Shown: positions 43,242-52,927 of the stretch, piece by piece
Layout: each line of letters starts with the position of its first letter
Position numbering within the stretch: the stretch's first letter is position 1
NCBI GenBank assembly: GCA_002492295.1
Contig: DKYC01000056.1
Coordinates: 1 to 54,239 of the forward strand
Origin: Lachnospiraceae bacterium UBA7110
Lineage (GTDB): Bacteria; Bacillota; Clostridia; Lachnospirales; Lachnospiraceae
DNA length: 54,239 nucleotides
Direction of reading: 5' to 3'
Made by a program: the position numbers and the translations under genes
The notes under the pieces: model-generated
Seen by the model: the letters and a program-made list of their open reading frames with translations, nothing else
Told to the model about the DNA's origin: nothing
Database searches by the model: none

Positions 43242-46200
43242 TTAGAATAATTCAGCAAATGACCCCGCTCTGATTTCGCCCACCTTAAGAGACGTCCATC
43301 CAGGCACCTCAAGTTTTTCTTTGTCATCTTCAAAAACCATGATCTTATTATTTTTCCACAACAGCAAGATCTCTGATGTGTAATCTGTTCCGTATATCTT
43401 ACATTTACAGTATGCATTAGAAGGAAGAGGAACATGATAGTAATCAAAGTCCTCAAAGTAATCACGACAATTGTCCGGAAGCATCATTTGCGACAATTCA
43501 TTCCAATTGTTATAATCGCAAGTCCACGATACTCCAAATCTTAGAAGGTTTTCCGCTACTACATCAGAACTATTTTCTTCTCTTACTTCTTCAAAATTAT
43601 CATCCAATATAGCAATTGCATCTCCTTTGAATGCCTCAAGGAACATATAAGCCTCACGGCGATCCAGAATATCGTGAACTGCTTGGTTATAATAATTGCG
43701 CAGACAATTATAGCAGGATGGATTACAATTACAGTTTTTAGTAATAGCGATTGCCTTCTGAACAATTCTCTGGAATATTTCGCAGTCATCTGTAACAAGC
43801 CTTCTCACATGACCAGCTCCGCCAGCAACACCATCGTACAAGATAATCGCGTACACCATGCTATACTCATATCTTACCTTATGAAGACACCCCTTTATAT
43901 CAGTTCTTTCAATATCCAATTCCTCTGACATAGCTTCCAAAAGTGCATACATAACCGAAAGCATTGTAGCTTGATTCTTGGCCCTAGATGTACCAAACAC
44001 AACTTGAACAACATCTGTCTTGAATGCATGACAAATCTCGCGTTTCCAAAGTTTTCCATTACATTCTTTTCCCCACGGGCTTATATGCTTTTTCTCAAAA
44101 CTCTTTGCATAAGAATTAAAATCCTTTTCGTTCCTACCAGTAACTGAACTTATAGAATAACCACATTTTTCACAAACAAAGAAATCATCTTTGCACACTA
44201 CCATCAAAGAATCATTCGTGGACGTTTCCATCTGCAGTTTCTGCCTTCCATCAATAAGAAAAGTTTTCTTTGTCATGATTTGGCGCTGAGGATCACCAAT
44301 ATAGTAGTCCTCACTCTTAAACGACCGATCTGGCTTTCTCAATGGAACTTCTGTAGCCTTGGATTCGGCAATAAATCCTTTTCTTGGCTCAATAGCTTTC
44401 TTCCAATGAGGCTTATCAATAATCGACTGGCAGGAAATACACTTTTCACCATCTCTTGATGGCTCTGTTCTTCGGTAGTTCCATGTCATACACGATTTGT
44501 TCTTGCATTCCGCAATATATACCTCTTCCCAGTCCTGCCCCGTAGTTTGAGGCAGTTTTCGAATATATCTGCTGGTATACAATTTTCCATCTGCAACAAC
44601 CTGTGCATCCGGAGCATACTCCGCAACTGCAAGCTGTAGATCTCGAACCATCTGCAGCTTTTTATCACTGGTTGAGTTCATGCCCTGATAGAGTTCTACA
44701 GTGTCAACCGGAAAACCATACTTGGGCAAAACATTGTTTCTTACAAGAAATTCTATCAATTCGTTACGACCATGCTTATCTTCTGGATTTCTTCGATAAT
44801 CTTTAAGTTGGCGCTCGCACCTTGCGGCAGCCTGAATATCATCTTTTCTTTTTAATCTGGCATATTCCTTTGTATACCACTCAACTGTATTTCTGAAATC
44901 CTCTACAGCCACCTTCAAAACACCGTCATCACCAATTAACTTATCAACCCATAACCAGTCAGTTATTCCCATAACAGTATGTAAAGTGGTTGGAATGGAG
45001 CGTGAAAGAATATCCTTCAATCCTGCCGGTTTACTGTTTAAATACATGGTAAGCTTTTCATACCCATCCCTATTCAGAAGTTCATCAGCATTATTCCTAT
45101 TATAGACTTCTTCATAATGGTTGAAGAAATCACTCAACGCTATAGCAAAAATATGTCTGAGCACAACTTTCTCGTTAGACAACGAAAAGAGAGGTACGCC
45201 AATTTTTCCGGAAATCATACGTTCCGGCTTATCAAAATATGTAAAATCATGAGAACCAAGTTTCGCATAGGTGAGAGCATAAGCCGCCGAATGAATACTT
45301 CGGCCGGCACGACCAGCACGCTGAACATAATTGGCAGGGGACGGTGGCATATTCCTTAAATAAACAGTTTCCAAATCGCCAACATCAACACCCATTTCAA
45401 AAGTCGTAGAACAGCTTAGAGCGTTTAATTCCTTGTTTACAAACATCTCTTGGTATTTCTGCTGTTCAGCTCTTCCAAGTTGCGCTGTATGCTCCTTAAT
45501 GTGAAGAGGCTGCATCTGCTCTGTAGAATATAATCGTGCAAAATGATTATTTGCAAACAATTCTTTGTGCGAAATCCTGCGGAGTTTTCCATCGCATTTT
45601 ATGGACACGCACTTTTCCTGACAATTTGTCATAGTGGTTTTTCCACATTTTTCGCAGGCATAAACCTCCATTTCCTCTATCCCTGCTTTAATGACAAACT
45701 TGTCCGTGGAAATATAATATTCAGCTCCGTTGTCCGGAGTCATTGAGTATTCACTTTTTACAAGAACAGCATCCCAGAAATCTGACAACAGGCTTATTGC
45801 TTCCTCTTCGCTTATTCCAAGTACATCTCTGGTTCTTGTGACACGCCCATTTTTATAGTTACTTCCATTCATGCGCTGTCTTGGAATCCACCCACTCAGA
45901 TAGTTCTTCTTGCGTTCAGAGTCAGATTGCTTGCATTTTACAAAACGCCTTGGGAATGCAGCATAATAAATGTATTCACGTTCATCATTTGTAAGGCTTG
46001 CCCCTTCACCTTCCAGCGCTCCGCTATACACCAAATCCATTACCAGTAAATGAAACAATGCCGTTACATCATCAACAGATTTATTGTATTTCGCGGCAAC
46101 TGCATTCATGAGTTGAGGACTGTTTCCCTTATAGGCAAAATCAAGAATTCCCATAGACGCGAGACTTGTGCTGCGACGTGCACCCACCATCTCATTCAGT

Positions 46201-48431
46201 ACAGCAATCCAAGCCTGCCTTCTACTCATGGCTGTTAAGTTTTCTGTTCCTGTATCTCCTGGTTCTGCAAATGTTCGGTTTGTATCAAAATAAGATGTGA
46301 GTTCATTAACAAGCGTAGAAATCTCCCAAGGGTTTCTGTTAATACTATCTTTATTTTTCTTAATCACATGCCATATTCCACGCCTTCGAAGAAACTCCTT
46401 ATAAAACGATGTCATATAGCATGCAAAGAACGCCGCTTCGCTGCGACTATCCGAAAAGGACAGAAACTGCCTCTTTTTCTTTACCGTTTCAACTGCTGGC
46501 TTTGCGGCAATTGCCATAGAAAACAGCCCACCTGTTGTCTTCACATCATTTGATTTACTTTTAAGCAAAATCTCATTTTCAGGAAGCTGCTCAAATAATT
46601 CTGTACCCAAAACAGCTGTAGCTGCATCATATCCTATATAAAACATCTTCATATGCCCGGTACTACAGCACGGACATCTATGCTCATTCCTTGTACCTTT
46701 GATCTCAGCTCTTCGTATTCTAACAAGATTAGATAAACCGCAATCACATTCAAATTCTGTCCTCTGGCTTTCATGAAGTATTTTTCCGCACTTCGAGCAA
46801 ATCAAATAATCGTTCTTGCCAAATTCATCATCCGTTTCTTCTTCCTCTTCATCCTCCTGCTGATCCCAGCATTCATTTTGTTCTCTTAGAAGATAAACTT
46901 CCCTTTTCTTATCCCACGCATTGTTTGCAAAATCAAAGAATCCGTGTTCATCTTTTCCCACAATTCCAATACGTCCGCAATCATCGCATACTGCAGCTTC
47001 AAATGTCCTGTATTCTCCATCCGGTGTATATCTGGAACGATTCAAAAACATACTTTTCCGTGGGCCAATCGAAATATATGCGCCTTCCAATGCCCTTATA
47101 AACATATGATATCGAGCCTTAATAAGAGCAGTTTTATTCTTCTCAGCTCTTGAAGCAACATTGATCAAATTGATAATATCCTCTTCTTTAACTTCCTGAT
47201 AATTGCAGACAAGAGATGTGATTTCACGAACAGTCATCGGTCGGACAGCACATTCTCTTAACGCCTTATAAAGCGTAGAAGAAATGCACAAATCATACAG
47301 GATTTCTGTGTCTGCCTCATTCGGATTATAATTCACATGATACTTATCCAGTATTTCATTTAGAGAAGTACTCGGACTTGCAAGCTCTGCAAAAAGTGAT
47401 GTTGGATAATCAATCATCTGTTCAGAAAATTGAGGAATAACCGTTTTCGAACGGATAATGTCATCCTCCCTAAAATTCGCCTCACATAATGTCTCAGCAA
47501 ATGTAACAATATCTCTGTTGGCCTCCTTACCACCAAGAGTCGCACTTGTCAGTATATGGAGAACTTCCATAGAATTGCTAATTCTCGCTTTCAGCCTTCT
47601 CAGCAAAAACGATGTTTCCATTCCAGTAGTTCCCCTATAAATATGCGCCTCATCAAGCACAAGGAACTTTAATTTTGCGCCCGAAAAAACTCTGTCATCA
47701 TTCGGTCTGAGCATCATATATTCAAGCATCGCATAGTTCGTTACCAAAATATGCGGCGGAGTCTGCCGCATGTTTTTTCTTGAAATAACTTCATTAGGTA
47801 AAGGCTTAAGAGCATGTCCATTAGCATCTTTAAAAATACGTCCATATTCAGCAATTCCAGCATCATCTTCCTCCTTGGTGCTGCTGTTATAAACACCAAA
47901 CGTTATGCTAGGATAGTTCTTTAGAATCTGGCGCAGCCTTTTCATTTGATCATTAGCCAGAGCATTCATCGGATATATTAAAATTGCCCTGACTCCGCTT
48001 GTAAGCGTATCTTGCTCTTTTTCCCTTAACAGATGATTGATGATGGGAAGAATAAAGCACTCTGTCTTACCGGAACCGGTTCCTGTTGTGACCACAAGAT
48101 TATGCTCCTGATTTATTTTTCGTATAGCCATTTCCTGATGAAGGTATAATTTTCTTTTCAGCTTGATTTCTTTATTGCTTTCGCTAACACCATTCTCGAG
48201 ATCCTGAAAAAGAGGAGAAAGCTCTCCCTCAGATATTAATGTCTCAATATTTTCACCAGTTTCGAACGAATCACTGATGTCCAAATATGGACCCTTCGCA
48301 ACTGTATTTACTTTATTAAGGTCTTCTGTAAATTGCTTTGCATAGTCTCGGTCAGCTATGTGAAAGTTTGTAGAAACATAGCTGATAAATTCATCCTTTA
48401 TACTTTTTGACGCTTCAATAGGATTGAACAT
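43242..48431 (-). CDS. Giant DEAH-box helicase with DUF1998-like C-terminus (DruE-like)
   Basis: A 1729-aa superfamily 2 helicase. Walker A is TGTGSGKT (116-123), Walker B is LVLDEAH (257-263), motif III is TSATLGG (295-301), and motifs V-VI are STTFEMGVDVGD and QRAGRAGRS (about 1005-1042). An insert at about 480-590 has several CxxC pairs (AVCDDCGRI, LICSKCGKI, RCPCCSTGH), and more occur later (YACEKCGKT, VCEKCGYS). The C-terminus has the DUF1998/MrfA-type four-cysteine cluster CNCNPSCYNCLRNYYNQ (about 1565-1582). The same plan occurs in DruE of Druantia, in DrmA/DrmB of DISARM and in MrfA. It begins one base inside the stop of the preceding gene (TAATG), so the two proteins are made together. 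A phage-defence role is inference. Confidence 0.85.
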   Translation of the reverse strand: MFNPIEASKSIKDEFISYVSTNFHIADRDYAKQFTEDLNKVNTVAKGPYLDISDSFETGENIETLISEGELSPLFQDLENGVSESNKEIKLKRKLYLHQEMAIRKINQEHNLVVTTGTGSGKTECFILPIINHLLREKEQDTLTSGVRAILIYPMNALANDQMKRLRQILKNYPSITFGVYNSSTKEEDDAGIAEYGRIFKDANGHALKPLPNEVISRKNMRQTPPHILVTNYAMLEYMMLRPNDDRVFSGAKLKFLVLDEAHIYRGTTGMETSFLLRRLKARISNSMEVLHILTSATLGGKEANRDIVTFAETLCEANFREDDIIRSKTVIPQFSEQMIDYPTSLFAELASPSTSLNEILDKYHVNYNPNEADTEILYDLCISSTLYKALRECAVRPMTVREITSLVCNYQEVKEEDIINLINVASRAEKNKTALIKARYHMFIRALEGAYISIGPRKSMFLNRSRYTPDGEYRTFEAAVCDDCGRIGIVGKDEHGFFDFANNAWDKKREVYLLREQNECWDQQEDEEEEETDDEFGKNDYLICSKCGKILHESQRTEFECDCGLSNLVRIRRAEIKGTRNEHRCPCCSTGHMKMFYIGYDAATAVLGTELFEQLPENEILLKSKSNDVKTTGGLFSMAIAAKPAVETVKKKRQFLSFSDSRSEAAFFACYMTSFYKEFLRRRGIWHVIKKNKDSINRNPWEISTLVNELTSYFDTNRTFAEPGDTGTENLTAMSRRQAWIAVLNEMVGARRSTSLASMGILDFAYKGNSPQLMNAVAAKYNKSVDDVTALFHLLVMDLVYSGALEGEGASLTNDEREYIYYAAFPRRFVKCKQSDSERKKNYLSGWIPRQRMNGSNYKNGRVTRTRDVLGISEEEAISLLSDFWDAVLVKSEYSMTPDNGAEYYISTDKFVIKAGIEEMEVYACEKCGKTTMTNCQEKCVSIKCDGKLRRISHKELFANNHFARLYSTEQMQPLHIKEHTAQLGRAEQQKYQEMFVNKELNALSCSTTFEMGVDVGDLETVYLRNMPPSPANYVQRAGRAGRSIHSAAYALTYAKLGSHDFTYFDKPERMISGKIGVPLFSLSNEKVVLRHIFAIALSDFFNHYEEVYNRNNADELLNRDGYEKLTMYLNSKPAGLKDILSRSIPTTLHTVMGITDWLWVDKLIGDDGVLKVAVEDFRNTVEWYTKEYARLKRKDDIQAAARCERQLKDYRRNPEDKHGRNELIEFLVRNNVLPKYGFPVDTVELYQGMNSTSDKKLQMVRDLQLAVAEYAPDAQVVADGKLYTSRYIRKLPQTTGQDWEEVYIAECKNKSCMTWNYRRTEPSRDGEKCISCQSIIDKPHWKKAIEPRKGFIAESKATEVPLRKPDRSFKSEDYYIGDPQRQIMTKKTFLIDGRQKLQMETSTNDSLMVVCKDDFFVCEKCGYSISSVTGRNEKDFNSYAKSFEKKHISPWGKECNGKLWKREICHAFKTDVVQVVFGTSRAKNQATMLSVMYALLEAMSEELDIERTDIKGCLHKVRYEYSMVYAIILYDGVAGGAGHVRRLVTDDCEIFQRIVQKAIAITKNCNCNPSCYNCLRNYYNQAVHDILDRREAYMFLEAFKGDAIAILDDNFEEVREENSSDVVAENLLRFGVSWTCDYNNWNELSQMMLPDNCRDYFEDFDYYHVPLPSNAYCKCKIYGTDYTSEILLLWKNNKIMVFEDDKEKLEVPGWTSLKVGEIRAGSFAELF

Positions 48432-51400
48432 TACTGTATCCTCACCTTTCTATATGTATACAAGTCCGCAAGATAATATGTGTTCCGAGTGTGTACTGTA
48501 GGTTCTCTATCTGTAATTGCATATACATTTTTCAAAGCCGTTTTGTTGAAGTAGCGATAGTAATAAATTCCATCTCCATCTTCATCCGTTATGCTAAGTG
48601 TATGCTCGTTAATAAACGCGATCTTCACCGGATTTATTTTATATAATTGGAATCCTTCATCAGACATCATTCTCTCTGATGAAAATTCATGATGATTCAG
48701 GCTCTTTCCCATATAAAACATTTTACCTCTATATACAGGACATTCTCTATCTTCACTATCAACAAATTGTATGCCAAGATACTCAATCTGATTGATATAT
48801 GTATTCCTTATATCGACACTGCAAAGGTTCCCATCTTCTTCATAGGTGATATTGGTAATTTCAATCATACTTGTGCTGAAACGTAGCTCATTTTTATCAC
48901 CAATTACAAGCTGTCCCTCTTGTAAGACAGTCTCATCACCAAGAAAAATGTTTTCTGATCCTTTAACTATCTGATAATCATACTCACCAAGCGGAAGCCG
49001 CGGACTTGCTATAGCAATCTCAGCTTCTAAATCAAGAGGATACTCTTTTTCCCCATCCGCTACAGACAAACGCAGTACAAAGTTTCCATTTCTATTTCCT
49101 AGAAAACCAAGCCCTCTGTTCCAGAACAAATCTCCATTATGATAATCAAAACTAACACTTGCCCAAAATCTTTCTGTTCGTGAAATTCTCCCAATTTTAT
49201 AATCCTTTATTAAGTATTTTCCCCTCAAGCAAAGTATGACCTCAATCCATGAATTTATGTTGGGGTCAGAATACGCAAAAACTGCATTTCCAAAACCAAC
49301 TGTTCCAGTACTTTCTTCAGTAACCTCAAAATTACCTATCTTTATAACTGCATGGCATCCCTCTGGATAAGACAAGTACATTTTATCTTCCTGCCGTATA
49401 TCCTTTATCCATATAGCCTTTCTGTTATCCCATACTTCACCTGTACTATCGCGAACTACAACACGCGGAATTTTTACCTCTAATGTGCCATCATCGACAG
49501 ATATAGAGATGTTCTCATCATTCACTCCAAAGCAGTGATTCTTTACTTCTTGAAGGCTTGTAACACTAACAAAGGAATTATCATAATCCTCCTCTGTAAA
49601 GTAAAACTCTTTGTCAAATCTTACATTAAATCCTGTAATCAGTTTAAATAAGTGCCTCGATATGATTCGATTTTTGTCAAAATCGACAATCTGAAATTCG
49701 CATGTGTTATCACTTGCAAAAATCAGCGGAATATTATATGCAAATCCGTTCCCTATCGCCTTCGGATCAATACTCGAAATTTCAATTTTCTCACCATTCA
49801 TTGCAACGATGCATTTCCGAAAATCCAATTTTTCATGTGCAACAATAACTGCATATTCATTCTTTGTAAGAACGTCATAATGATGTCCATTTTTTATAAA
49901 AGAAGCAGCCTTATTTGAAGATGGCACAATTACACGGACACCTCCGACAGACTCCCCGTTGGGAACATCATATGAAAGTATCTGTCCGTCAGATTTAATT
50001 AGAAAATCTTGTTCTAATCTAACAAAGTATGCGCTCCACCAAGTCCCAACATCAATTTCCGAGACTTCCGCACCTGAAAATTCAAATCTTATTGTTGAAG
50101 GTGCAAATATAGAGTATGAACCCTTAACTGCCTCTTTTATATCACATTCCTTTCCTTTTGAAAAACATAAGCACTCTCTGTAAAGAGATTCTCTTGAATC
50201 GTAAATTTCCTCATCATCACAAGAGAGTACAACACGAATATTAAGTGAACCATCACCTCGTCTCATGCATTTATCAAGATCTATATCGAATCCTTTTAAT
50301 GTTTTACCAAGTTCATTGCCATAAAAGCTCAATGTTTTACTTTCTACAACAATATTTCCTGTATATACCTTTAATTCGACCTTGTTGAAATTAGTTTTCT
50401 TCAAACGAACATCAGGGAGCATTATAACCGGAGAAGTTTCATCTGAAAGGCTATACTGTGGACGAATCCTTGTGTAATCAATAGCTACATTACGTGAAAC
50501 AATGTTACACCCACGGTTTCTTACCTCCTTGGCACTTCTCAGTTTGCTTTCAATCCATTGATTACAGAGAAGGTCTACATACAATTTTGTGGGTTTCTCT
50601 GAATGACTGATAATGCCATGAATCCTTTCAAGCATTCTAGAAATAATCTGAACCGCATATCCGGTGCGATATATAATTAATTTTCGAATACCCTCTTGGA
50701 AAGAATACACGTTACTACTAATTTCCAGATTTTCATCCTCAGCCTTATCATCGGCTATCAGCTTGCCCCTTAATGCAGACACCATTCGTGGAATGATAGG
50801 ATCATCCTTTATATATGTCCATTCCATGTTAGTTTTATAAAAATCAAAGAGAAATTCATAGAAATGCATCCATGATCTTTCTGTTGTAAGTGCATGAACT
50901 ACAATTGTAGATTTATACTGGTATCCTGTAGCGCTTGTCAAAAACCAGCGTCTATTTTTCTGCATAGCCCCAAGGACACAGTCGCATAAAATGCCCCTAA
51001 GCTGACCTGTATCATCACGATATCCAAACTGAGATGTTATATAGTGCCAAAAACCGGATTCGTCGCCTGTATCCCATTCCTTAGCATATGTTATGATCGC
51101 CAGCGTAATTTGCATCTGAACTTTCAAATTGAATTTTGTCAACGGGTTTCGGAGTCGCTGGTCAATATATCCTTTTGTAATGGAAAAAAGTCGTTCCTTC
51201 GTTTTCTCAGAAATAATTTTATTACCAATAAGCGGATTTTCAGCATATAATCTATCAAGCCAGTCCTCTGATGCAATATTATATTTCCGCATATCATCTT
51301 CAATAATTTCAAGTCCTTGCATATCATTCTCTTGATTCTGATTGTCAGCATATCCATATAATTCCGCAATTTCATCAATAGAATATCCATTCCTTGAGAT

Positions 51401-52567
51401 AAAAGAACGGAACCACTGAGTGGAGTTGTTTGATGGTATCATCAATTTTCCATTAGTATAATGTGCGTTCAAAAACTCAATTATTTTCTCATCAGTAACT
51501 GTCGCCTGTGCAGTTGAATATTCCTTTCCAGTAAGAAACAAGCAATATTCATCTATAGACATTCCTCTAATATTTGCAAATTGCCTGAACTTATATGGAC
51601 TGTCTGGAACAAAATATTCTTTTTTGAGAACAGAAGATGTTCTGCCAGCAGTAGCCAGTTCAAGCTCCTCCAAGGATAATTGGTCTAATCGGCTTTCCCT
51701 TATTATTTGTTGCAAATCCTCCGGAAGCATATTAAGAAAAAAACATTTAATTTCTTCATCATTTACAAATAAAAATGCACAATCATCCTCATTATTACTC
51801 AAAAAATATACCTTTGTTCCTTCCTCACAATCAACAAAATCTTTCTTTTCCTTTACTATCTGGAGAAGAAGATTTCTGTCTATATCTGTTAATTCTCTAT
51901 TAAGCCAGTTCCCTTGATTGAATCGTTTATGGACAATCTGATTGACCCTAGAACGCGTAACGCCATACCACTCGGAAAGCCATGCAGTTTTAAATCTATA
52001 GTTTTCTCTGAGTTTATTTACGGTCTCAATGTCCACAGTTCGCTTATGTCTTTCGTCTATAGGTCTACTCTCTATATCCGCTCTATCCGCAGATTCAAAA
52101 TATTCTGCTCCATCTTCTTTTATTGAGTTCCTAACAGATATTAATTCGTCAACAGACTTGCTGCCAATTCCGTGAATTGAAAAAATTTCATCCCTTGACA
52201 TCCTCATCATCTTGCCAACAGTATCAAACCCACCCCTGATAAGCCCATTCAGTAAACGAACACTCAATTTCAGTTCACAAACTGAAATATTTTCTATTTC
52301 ATTTGGCACTCCGTACTCATCGACAATTTCTTCTATAGTTCCACCCTCCTCAATCTCAAAGCCACCATCAGATATATCATCTAAAACATCCTTAATCTCC
52401 TGATAACTCTTCATTCCAAGGTTTTTAATATCAAGAAGTTTCCCTTCCTGATAAGCATCAAAAAGCTGCTGAAGTGTATTTATTCTTGCACGCTTCAATG
52501 AATTATATGATCGTACTGTAAGATTTAATTTTTCAATTCCTATTTGATCGTACTGTAAACCATCCAT
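48431..52567 (-). CDS. 1378-aa protein with RNA polymerase alpha-CTD-like modules (DruH-like by position)
   Basis: A very large cytosolic protein. Residues 11-66 strongly resemble the C-terminal domain of RNA polymerase alpha (LTVRSYNSLKRARINTLQQL, then KNLGMKSYQEIKDVL). A second such helix-hairpin-helix module lies at about 94-152 (SVRLLNGLIRGGFDTVGKM, IHGIGSKSVDEL). About 180-215 hold a sigma-region-4-like HTH (WYGVTRSRVNQIVHKR). The middle (about 240-690) is mostly helical, and about 700-1378 is probably beta-rich with repeated Ig-like blocks. I know no enzyme motif in it. It is the first gene of the helicase operon, with AAGGAG before the ATG and an extended -10 promoter behind. Its size and pairing with the DUF1998 helicase fit DruH of Druantia III; the domain reading is mine. 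Confidence 0.6.
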   Translation of the reverse strand: MDGLQYDQIGIEKLNLTVRSYNSLKRARINTLQQLFDAYQEGKLLDIKNLGMKSYQEIKDVLDDISDGGFEIEEGGTIEEIVDEYGVPNEIENISVCELKLSVRLLNGLIRGGFDTVGKMMRMSRDEIFSIHGIGSKSVDELISVRNSIKEDGAEYFESADRADIESRPIDERHKRTVDIETVNKLRENYRFKTAWLSEWYGVTRSRVNQIVHKRFNQGNWLNRELTDIDRNLLLQIVKEKKDFVDCEEGTKVYFLSNNEDDCAFLFVNDEEIKCFFLNMLPEDLQQIIRESRLDQLSLEELELATAGRTSSVLKKEYFVPDSPYKFRQFANIRGMSIDEYCLFLTGKEYSTAQATVTDEKIIEFLNAHYTNGKLMIPSNNSTQWFRSFISRNGYSIDEIAELYGYADNQNQENDMQGLEIIEDDMRKYNIASEDWLDRLYAENPLIGNKIISEKTKERLFSITKGYIDQRLRNPLTKFNLKVQMQITLAIITYAKEWDTGDESGFWHYITSQFGYRDDTGQLRGILCDCVLGAMQKNRRWFLTSATGYQYKSTIVVHALTTERSWMHFYEFLFDFYKTNMEWTYIKDDPIIPRMVSALRGKLIADDKAEDENLEISSNVYSFQEGIRKLIIYRTGYAVQIISRMLERIHGIISHSEKPTKLYVDLLCNQWIESKLRSAKEVRNRGCNIVSRNVAIDYTRIRPQYSLSDETSPVIMLPDVRLKKTNFNKVELKVYTGNIVVESKTLSFYGNELGKTLKGFDIDLDKCMRRGDGSLNIRVVLSCDDEEIYDSRESLYRECLCFSKGKECDIKEAVKGSYSIFAPSTIRFEFSGAEVSEIDVGTWWSAYFVRLEQDFLIKSDGQILSYDVPNGESVGGVRVIVPSSNKAASFIKNGHHYDVLTKNEYAVIVAHEKLDFRKCIVAMNGEKIEISSIDPKAIGNGFAYNIPLIFASDNTCEFQIVDFDKNRIISRHLFKLITGFNVRFDKEFYFTEEDYDNSFVSVTSLQEVKNHCFGVNDENISISVDDGTLEVKIPRVVVRDSTGEVWDNRKAIWIKDIRQEDKMYLSYPEGCHAVIKIGNFEVTEESTGTVGFGNAVFAYSDPNINSWIEVILCLRGKYLIKDYKIGRISRTERFWASVSFDYHNGDLFWNRGLGFLGNRNGNFVLRLSVADGEKEYPLDLEAEIAIASPRLPLGEYDYQIVKGSENIFLGDETVLQEGQLVIGDKNELRFSTSMIEITNITYEEDGNLCSVDIRNTYINQIEYLGIQFVDSEDRECPVYRGKMFYMGKSLNHHEFSSERMMSDEGFQLYKINPVKIAFINEHTLSITDEDGDGIYYYRYFNKTALKNVYAITDREPTVHTRNTYYLADLYTYRKVRIQ

Positions 52568-52927
52568 GCTTAACCCGTCTCCTTGTTAATGAGCTTCTGT
52601 GTCTTTTAAAGCCAATGATTACATTGCATCATTATAGCATGTATAACTATGTTCGTATATTGCTATCCGATAAGCATACAACCTACCATATATATTGTTT
52701 GGCATCTCCTTATGCAGGACAGTGCAAATCTGAACACCCAACCACACTTTATTTCCTACTTGTCTGTCCGATTATCCTTCCAGCTTTGCTCCTTTATCTA
52801 TTTTTTTATCCTAATGCTTTCCTTAGTGATTGTACCACAAAAATTCTGATATTTCGACAAGATTTTGATAATATAAGCTTTTTATGATGTAACGTTTTTC
52901 AATTAGTCCGTCAAATCAGAAGACATT
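52568..52927. other. 360-base intergenic region upstream of the island operon
   Basis: No gene on either strand. It contains an extended -10 promoter (52631-52639) for the operon and a fairly A+T-rich stretch next to the relaxase gene. I see no inverted repeat strong enough to be a terminator after the relaxase, nor an obvious operator. Confidence 0.5.
52631..52639 (-). promoter_or_regulatory. Extended -10 promoter of the island operon
   Basis: On the minus strand TGCTATAAT: a consensus TATAAT at 52636-52631 with TG one base upstream. There is no good -35 at 17 bases (TATACG). It would start transcription about 55 bases before the 1378-aa protein gene. Confidence 0.6.

Noticed and set aside
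43220..43465. 81-codon minus-strand frame at the helicase 3' end
   Set aside because: Out-of-frame shadow of the helicase gene; composition and lack of a start site argue against it.
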